Positions 1-3,280 of a stretch of 8,710 bases of DNA are shown in pieces. Position numbers and translations under genes: made by a program. The DNA is from PVC group bacterium. Its GTDB lineage: Bacteria > Verrucomicrobiota > Kiritimatiellia > SS1-B-03-39 > PXDE01. The notes under the pieces are model-generated. The model ran no database searches, was not told the DNA's origin, and saw only the letters and a program-made list of their open reading frames with translations. The stretch's first letter is position 1. Each line of letters begins with the position of its first letter. The stretch lies in NCBI GenBank assembly GCA_003566475.1, contig PXDE01000161.1, forward strand, positions 1 through 8,710, read 5' to 3'.

Positions 1-257
1 CATCCGTACTCCTCGTCGGACTCCCACGCGAAGTCCGCGGTCTGGCCCGCGTCGAACGGTCCGCCGGTGTCCGCGCCGATGGCCAGCTCGTGGGTCTGCG
101 GGGTGCCGTGGCTCCCGATCCGGGCTTCGGCGATGCCGACCTCGCTGAAGGAGCCCTCAAGGTAGATGTCGTCGTCCAGGTAGGTGTCGGTGCGCAGGGC
201 CGAGGGAATGGCGGTATCCTGGGAAGAGGCTGCGGCTTCAGGACGGGCGACGAACAT
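1..257 (-). CDS. N-terminal part of an unrecognised protein, cut by the left edge
   Basis: I do not recognise the product. The minus strand is open from an ATG at 257-255 to the window edge, giving 85 residues beginning MFVARPEAAASSQDTAIPSA. From about codon 18 nearly every codon ends in G or C, which matches the real genes in the window and argues for true coding. The protein is acidic and rich in Asp, Gly and Thr, for example TYLDDDIYLEGSFSEVGIAE, followed by GSHGTP and later FAWESDEEYG. There is no clear signal peptide or membrane segment in the visible part. The EVGI...GSHGT stretch is loosely reminiscent of secreted beta-sandwich surface proteins, but this is only an impression. No good Shine-Dalgarno sequence precedes the ATG and the frame stays open upstream, so the start is uncertain: it could lie upstream, or the gene could have a damaged 5' end. 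It is divergent from everything else in the window. Confidence 0.55.
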   Translation of the reverse strand, partial: MFVARPEAAASSQDTAIPSALRTDTYLDDDIYLEGSFSEVGIAEARIGSHGTPQTHELAIGADTGGPFDAGQTADFAWESDEEYG

Positions 258-525
258 GCGGAGCCGGGCGGCGCCCGATCCGCAAGGGTCAGTCAAGCAG
301 GTTCCGTGCCTGCATCGAGACGCATATCGGTGCGGCCATTTCGCGGGGCGCCCGCTCCCTGTCCCTCCCGTCCATCCGCCGCCACCCTCCGCCCCCGCCA
401 ACCACCTAAATCCGACCGCCTTATGCGCACAGGACGCACTTCCCCCTGCCTCTTCCAGCCCGCTTCTACCACCACATCCACCTGCGGCGTCACCCCATGC
501 CTTCCTGCACCCCCAGGCGCGGGGC
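258..525. other. Non-coding stretch, C-rich and G-poor on the plus strand
   Basis: No credible gene is seen. From about 351 to 515 the plus strand is dominated by C and T, with runs such as CCCTCCGCCCCCGCC and CTTCTACCACCACATCCACC. The open frames across it have proline- and arginine-rich, low-complexity translations and none has a ribosome binding site. It may contain the promoter and leader of the minus-strand gene at the left edge, but I cannot point to -35 and -10 boxes. Confidence 0.5.
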
Positions 526-563
526 GATTTCATATTTGAGAAATCAGGAAACTAGGAAGGAAT
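526..563. repeat. AT-rich inverted repeat overlapping an 8-bp tandem array
   Basis: GATTTC at 526-531 and GAAATC at 540-545 form a perfect 6-bp inverted repeat with an 8-nt AT-rich spacer. The right arm is also the first unit of a short tandem series: GAAATCAG at 540-547, GAAACTAG at 548-555 and GAAGGAAT at 556-563. This is the most AT-rich spot in the left third of the window. It could be an operator or a relic of a simple repeat. Sequence alone does not decide. Confidence 0.45.
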
Positions 564-582
564 CCATGCCCTCCCGCCGCCA

Positions 583-690
583 GGGGACAGGCCTCCTGCG
601 GCAGGGACAGGTCTCCTGCCAAAGATGGGGACAGACCCCGCCACGCCTGGGGACAGGTCTTCTGCGGTAGGGACAGACCTCTATCGCCCT
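583..690. repeat. Degenerate tandem array of GGGACAG units, about 20-24 bp apart
   Basis: GGACAG occurs at 585, 605, 629, 651 and 671, giving spacings of 20, 24, 22 and 20 bp. Units 1, 2 and 4 share the longer form GGACAGGYCTYCTGC, and units 1 and 4 agree at 17 of 20 positions. Because the spacing is not a constant multiple of three, this is a DNA-level repeat and not a protein repeat. A further GGACAG lies at 783. GGGGACAG-type motifs are often seen near REP-associated tyrosine transposase genes in proteobacteria. That link is from memory and unproven here, and no transposase gene is present. Confidence 0.65.
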
Positions 691-700
691 CCGGCGGGCC

Positions 701-746
701 GGACGGGGGTGTCCAAGGTCTGGACGGTTCTGTCCAAGGTCTGGAC
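701..746. repeat. Two tandem GTCCA-AGGTC-TGGAC hairpins, 21-bp period
   Basis: The 15-mer GTCCAAGGTCTGGAC occurs at 711-725 and again at 732-746. Each copy is a perfect 5-bp inverted repeat around AGGTC. The period is 21 bp, about two helical turns. GGAC at 701-704 with GTCC at 711-714 makes a further half-hairpin just before the first copy. The array continues the GGACAG series to its left at a similar period, which suggests one composite repeat region or an array of protein binding sites. Confidence 0.65.
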
Positions 747-806
747 GTGGGGGCAAAGCCCGTCCGAGGCCGCATGCGCCCAGGACAGGCGCGGCGTCGC
801 CCCCCT

Positions 807-830
807 GTAGGTCGGGCATTCCTGCCTGAC
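807..830 (+). repeat. REP-like element with GTAG head and 8-bp hairpin
   Basis: GTAG at 807-810 is followed by GTCGGGCA, loop TTCC and TGCCTGAC, an 8-bp stem with one G-T wobble. A GTAG or GGAG head at the foot of a small hairpin is the layout known for REP elements mobilised by REP-associated tyrosine transposases. A degenerate partner in opposite orientation lies at 962-985. The flanking GTAGGTCGG.CATTCCTGC is shared by both copies. Confidence 0.6.
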
Positions 831-929
831 CTTCGCGGCCTCATCGGGGACGACCATGCAGCCCCGGACTCGGCGGAGGCAGGCTGGGATTGGCGGTTCC
901 GGGCTTATCTCCGCCCGTTCCCCTGGGGG

Positions 930-959
930 TCGGCCCAGGCTTCGCGCAGACGCTTCGCC
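930..959 (-). repeat. REP-like 30-nt core also present inside aceF
   Basis: Read on the minus strand, this 30-nt segment starts GGCGAAGCGTCT and continues CGCGAAGCC. It matches aceF positions 6329-6358 (plus strand) at 27 of 30 positions; the three differences are at core positions 13, 23 and 26. It lies next to the inverted GTAG-headed copy at 962-985, and in both places the core is preceded by CCTGC, so the family unit probably extends a little beyond the core. Confidence 0.65.
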
Positions 960-961
960 CC

Positions 962-985
962 GGCACGCAGGAATGGCCGACCTAC
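962..985 (-). repeat. Degenerate inverted partner of the 807-830 REP-like element
   Basis: On the minus strand this reads GTAG, GTCGGCCA, TTCC, TGCGTGCC. Positions 964-987 match the reverse complement of 805-828 at 21 of 24 positions, yet about three of the eight stem pairs are broken, so it is probably a decaying copy. With the copy at 807-830 it forms a head-to-head pair about 135 bp apart, like the bacterial interspersed mosaic elements built from REP pairs. Confidence 0.5.
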
Positions 986-1087
986 GGCTCCGAGACACCC
1001 ATGCATGCCATTCCACGCACATCATTGGCATCTAGCAGATTTCGTCTACAGGCGTCCTCCATCTCGGATCACGGTCTTTCCGAGGTC

Positions 1088-1330
1088 AGCCAAAGCGGCG
1101 TCGCCGGGGTCGCGGCGGCGCCAGTGGGGCGTGGGAACCGTGGTATGTGCCGTTGGCCAGGGACCGTTCGGGGTTCCATGCCGCCGCAGTCCATATCGTG
1201 GCCCGTCGGCCCGACGGCCACCGTTATGGACTGCGGTGGCATGGGTCATCCAAGGCCCGGTGTTCTCCGCGATATCTCCTGACTCACCAAGCCACACCGC
1301 TTCCTCACCCCGTGCGACACCGCTTTGGCT
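1088..1330. repeat. Inverted-repeat element of about 240 bp with a 70-nt central hairpin
   Basis: The outer arms AGCCAAAGCGGCGTCGC at 1088-1104 and its complement at 1314-1330 match at 16 of 17 positions. The inner arms at 1176-1203 and 1216-1244 pair over about 25 bases with one small bulge and one mismatch. The loop 1203-1217 is itself a 7-bp palindrome, CCGTCGG-C-CCGACGG. Outer and inner arms share the same midpoint near 1210, and the sequence between them on each side is only weakly similar. No gene is carried. It fits a decayed non-autonomous palindromic element or two convergent copies of one repeat unit. Confidence 0.65.
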
Positions 1331-1345
1331 CGCCCTCGACCAGGC

Positions 1346-1364
1346 GTCTGGCCCCGCACCAGAC
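1346..1364. repeat. Perfect 6-bp hairpin GTCTGG/CCAGAC
   Basis: GTCTGG at 1346-1351 and CCAGAC at 1359-1364 flank a 7-nt loop. It lies just outside the right arm of the large inverted repeat. There is no T-run after it on either strand, so I do not call it a terminator. Confidence 0.4.
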
Positions 1365-1455
1365 CCGCGCTCCACGGCCCTGTGACACCAAAGGACGCCT
1401 TCCGCTACCAAGTACCGCTTGCCAGCAGGATGTCCCCGATGTGGCACGGCGCTTC

Positions 1456-1494
1456 CCCGCCTGCTCCCGATCCCGCAAGGCGGGAGAGGGCGGG
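1456..1494. repeat. Nested hairpin
   Basis: The inner stem is TCCCGC at 1471-1476 with GCGGGA at 1480-1485 around AAG. An outer stem pairs CCCGCC at 1456-1461 with GGCGGG at 1489-1494. The second stem makes the structure long for a chance hairpin, but GC content is very high here. There is no T-run and no nearby gene end. Confidence 0.4.
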
Positions 1495-1590
1495 CAGGCA
1501 GCCCGTGCCTGTGCGAGGTCGGATCCCGGAATGACCATGCTCGGTGGAAGCGCTGCTCATGGCCGGGTCGGGACCAACTTTCGCTCGGCT

Positions 1591-1607
1591 CCGGGCTGGA
1601 AGCCCGG
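1591..1607. repeat. Perfect 7-bp hairpin CCGGGCT-GGA-AGCCCGG
   Basis: CCGGGCT at 1591-1597 and AGCCCGG at 1601-1607 are perfect complements around GGA. The form resembles a REP core but lacks the GTAG head seen elsewhere in the window. A run of eight G residues follows at 1613-1620. Confidence 0.5.
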
Positions 1608-1663
1608 GCAACGGGGGGGGCCGCCTGCCGACGGCGCCTTCAGTGCCCTGGAAGGTACCGGTC

Positions 1664-1708
1664 TCGGACCCATCGGACCCATCGGACTCGTCGGACTCGT
1701 CGGACGAA
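1664..1708. repeat. 9-bp tandem array, five units of TCGGACNNN
   Basis: The units are TCGGACCCA, TCGGACCCA, TCGGACTCG, TCGGACTCG and TCGGACGAA. All six reading frames cross it without a stop, so it produces artefactual Ser-Asp-Pro or Gly-Ile-Leu repeats in spurious frames. The same array type is present on the opposite strand inside aceF at 6291-6320, where 22 of 23 bases match over the best segment. Confidence 0.8.
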
Positions 1709-1726
1709 CCAGATGATGCTGGTTCC

Positions 1727-1761
1727 CGCATCACGCATCCCGTATCGCGCATCGCGTATCC
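1727..1761. repeat. 7-bp tandem array, five units of CGYATCN
   Basis: The units are CGCATCA, CGCATCC, CGTATCG, CGCATCG and CGTATCC, followed by a degenerate CGCAGCG. The array starts 19 bp after the 9-bp array ends, and the two units are unrelated in sequence. It is not in a credible gene. Confidence 0.7.
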
Positions 1762-1891
1762 CGCAGCGTGCCAGCCGTCTCACCTTTCATCCGGCAGTGC
1801 CCAAGGATTCAGCGGTGGGGACTGATCGATGTCCACCCACCACCGCCCTTTACACGCGACCTCCCCGCCGCTAGCGTCTGGCCCTTCGCAA

Positions 1892-1920
1892 TCCGCCTCA
1901 TGCAGGCGGAAGCGTCGGAG
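1892..1920 (+). promoter_or_regulatory. Leader hairpin and ribosome binding site of the DUF368 gene
   Basis: TCCGCCT at 1892-1898 pairs perfectly with AGGCGGA at 1904-1910 around CATGC. Six bases later GGAG at 1917-1920 lies 7 nt before the ATG at 1928, a good Shine-Dalgarno position that decides the start. The hairpin could stabilise the leader or modulate ribosome access. This role is inferred, and no convincing promoter boxes were found upstream. Confidence 0.4.
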
Positions 1921-1927
1921 AACCCGC

Positions 1928-2860
1928 ATGACCGAGCATATCCGCCATTTTCTGAAGGGTCTGGCCATGGGCGCGGCCAACGTGGTGCCTGGAGTGTCCG
2001 GGGGCACCGTCGCCTTCATCGCCGGGATCTACGAGCGCTTGATCCAGGCGGTGGCCCATATCGACCTTCAGTCCTTCCGGCTGCTGTTTCGGGGCCGCAT
2101 CCGCGAGCTGGCCGCCCGCCTCGACCTGACGTTTCTGGTCGCCGTCGGCGCGGGATCGGTGGCGGGGATTCTCACCCTGGCCCGTATTCTCCGGCGCCTG
2201 CTCGAGTCCTCGCCGGTCATGGTCTGGGCCTTCTTCTTTGGCCTCATCCTCGCCTCGGTCTGGTTCGTGGGCCGACGGGTCCGGGCCTGGGGGCTGGCCC
2301 CCGGCGTGGCGGTCCTCATCGGCGCGGCCATCGCGGCGGGGGTGGCCATACTCAGCCCGGGGTCCGAGAACGCCAGCCTCCCCTACCTGCTGATTTCCGG
2401 GGCCGCCGCCACCGCGAGCATGATCATCCCCGGCCTTTCCGGATCGTTCGTGCTCCTCCTGCTCGGGAACTACGAGCTGATCATGATCCGGACGGCCTCC
2501 CAGCTCTCGTCCCTGGAACTCGAGGCGCTGAGGATTCTCATCCCGGTGGGAATCGGCGGCGTGCTGGGGCTACTCGCGCTAGGCAAGGCCCTGAACTGGC
2601 TGTTCAGGAGGTATCACGATCTGGCGGTAGCCACCCTCACGGGCTTCGTGGCCGGATCGCTCCTGCTCATTTGGCCCTGGAAGACGCCGGTGATGGAGGC
2701 GTTCGCGGCCGAGGACGCGGTCAAGGAGAAGGTGGTCGGCTACCAATGGCACCTGCCCGACGCCACCCGGGAGACCGGGCTGGCCCTGGGGCTCATGGCC
2801 GCCGGCGCGGCCCTAGTGTGGGGATTGGAGCGCGCGGGCGCGCGGAAAGAAGGCGGGTGA
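1928..2860 (+). CDS. DUF368 family membrane protein, PopT-type undecaprenyl-phosphate translocase
   Basis: This is a 310-residue polytopic inner-membrane protein. DUF368 proteins (PopT in recent work) move undecaprenyl phosphate back across the cytoplasmic membrane, which recycles the lipid carrier for peptidoglycan and other envelope polymers. The family hallmark, two related Pro-Gly-Ser-Gly motifs in the two halves, is clear: GAANVVPGVSGGTVAF around residues 15-30 and MIIPGLSGSFVLLLLG with PGLSG at 168-172. Hydrophobic segments include roughly 65-88, 97-114, 124-143, 155-180 and a C-terminal one before the charged tail ERAGARKEGG. I use the ATG at 1928 because GGAG precedes it by 7 nt and the family homology starts there. 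An in-frame ATG at 1829 would add 33 Arg/Ser/Pro-rich residues without family support. Length is normal for the family. It lies between repeat-rich spacers and is probably transcribed on its own. Confidence 0.9.
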   Translation: MTEHIRHFLKGLAMGAANVVPGVSGGTVAFIAGIYERLIQAVAHIDLQSFRLLFRGRIRELAARLDLTFLVAVGAGSVAGILTLARILRRLLESSPVMVWAFFFGLILASVWFVGRRVRAWGLAPGVAVLIGAAIAAGVAILSPGSENASLPYLLISGAAATASMIIPGLSGSFVLLLLGNYELIMIRTASQLSSLELEALRILIPVGIGGVLGLLALGKALNWLFRRYHDLAVATLTGFVAGSLLLIWPWKTPVMEAFAAEDAVKEKVVGYQWHLPDATRETGLALGLMAAGAALVWGLERAGARKEGG

Positions 2861-2893
2861 CCCCCATCCTGGCGCCGAGAGTGTCTCCACCCC

Positions 2894-2919
2894 GTAGCCG
2901 CCGGCGCCAGCCGGTGGAC
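2894..2919 (+). repeat. REP-like element, GTAG head, 8-bp stem, GCCA loop
   Basis: GTAG at 2894-2897 is followed by stem CCGCCGGC, loop GCCA, stem GCCGGTGG and AC. The stem has eight pairs with a G-T wobble at the third. It starts 33 bp after the DUF368 stop codon. Its convergent partner is at 2986-3011. Confidence 0.65.
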
Positions 2920-2985
2920 GGCCCGCTCACCCGTGCCGACAGCTTCCCTCGTCCCCGGTCGCGTTCTCCGCGGCATCCCCTGCGT

Positions 2986-3011
2986 GTCCACGCCCTGGCG
3001 GGCGCGGCTAC
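2986..3011 (-). repeat. Convergent partner REP-like element with covarying stem
   Basis: On the minus strand this reads GTAG, CCGCGCCC, GCCA, GGGCGTGG, AC. Head, loop, flank and the wobble pair are identical to the copy at 2894-2919. Three inner base pairs differ by compensatory changes on both arms, so the hairpin is kept while its sequence changes. The TAG of the head doubles as the stop codon of the gene remnant at 3008-3085. Confidence 0.65.
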
Positions 3012-3085
3012 AGGCGCTTCCGGAACTCCGCCAGCGTGATGATGGGCACCGCGAAGTCGGGGGCGAGAACGAGGAGTTCCTTGAT
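3008..3085 (-). pseudogene. Possible 3' remnant of a PIN-type toxin gene
   Basis: The minus strand encodes LLVLAPDFAVPIITLAEF followed by RKRL and TAG. This resembles the C-terminus of PIN-domain toxins of toxin-antitoxin systems, which commonly ends in a pattern like LL.L..F.IPI.TP.EFL. The frame remains open upstream only to a TAA at 3173-3175 and that part does not look PIN-like. No start, catalytic acidic residues or antitoxin gene are present, so at best the last 25 or so codons survive. The resemblance is by eye and the segment is short, so it may be coincidental. Confidence 0.35.
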
Positions 3086-3207
3086 GTAAGAATTCCTTCC
3101 TACGATAGGGGTGAGCTTGGGCCCCGTCAAGGTGCCCAGAGGTCTCGTCAATCCACGTCTCCCCGGTCGGATTTACGAGCCCGAAGTCGTTTTTGGCCTT
3201 TCCCCGG

Positions 3208-3236
3208 TTGGCCTTCTCGGGCTAACATACTACGTT
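3208..3236 (+). promoter_or_regulatory. Weak candidate promoter for the aceE-aceF-lpd cluster
   Basis: TTGGCC at 3208-3213 is 17 bp from TACGTT at 3231-3236, in a locally AT-richer stretch 45-73 bp upstream of the aceE start. The match to sigma-70 consensus is poor. TAAC at 3223-3226 and GTTA at 3234-3237 form a short inverted repeat over the -10 region that could be an operator. No PdhR-type box was recognised and no regulator gene is adjacent. Confidence 0.25.
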
Positions 3237-3280
3237 ATCGCCCTGTTCCGCGTTCCGTTGGGTGGAGGATTTCTTCAATT

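Noticed and set aside
583..746. CRISPR array
   Set aside because: Units are short, degenerate and nearly contiguous, with no spacers of regular length and no cas genes.
747..1385. Plus-strand frame of 212 codons in the repeat mosaic, and overlapping minus frames at 681-1031 and 1046-1447
   Set aside because: They cross the REP-like hairpins and the palindrome, both strands are open at once, composition is Arg/Pro-rich and no start signal is present. They are by-products of GC-rich repeats.
1147..1874. Overlapping plus-strand frames with Ser-Asp-Pro repeats
   Set aside because: The repeats come from the 9-bp array, which is open in all frames. No family similarity or ribosome binding site was seen.
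1829..1927. Longer DUF368 protein starting at 1829
   Set aside because: The extra 33 residues are Arg/Ser/Pro-rich, translate the leader hairpin, and the good ribosome binding site belongs to 1928.
3174..3195. Intrinsic terminator ahead of aceE (ACGA...TCGT followed by a T-run)
   Set aside because: The stem is only 4 bp with a long loop and is not GC-rich. It is too weak to call.
2933..3280. Longer aceE protein starting at 2933
   Set aside because: The extension translates the REP element and leader, has no homology to E1, and a better start with GGAGG is at 3281.
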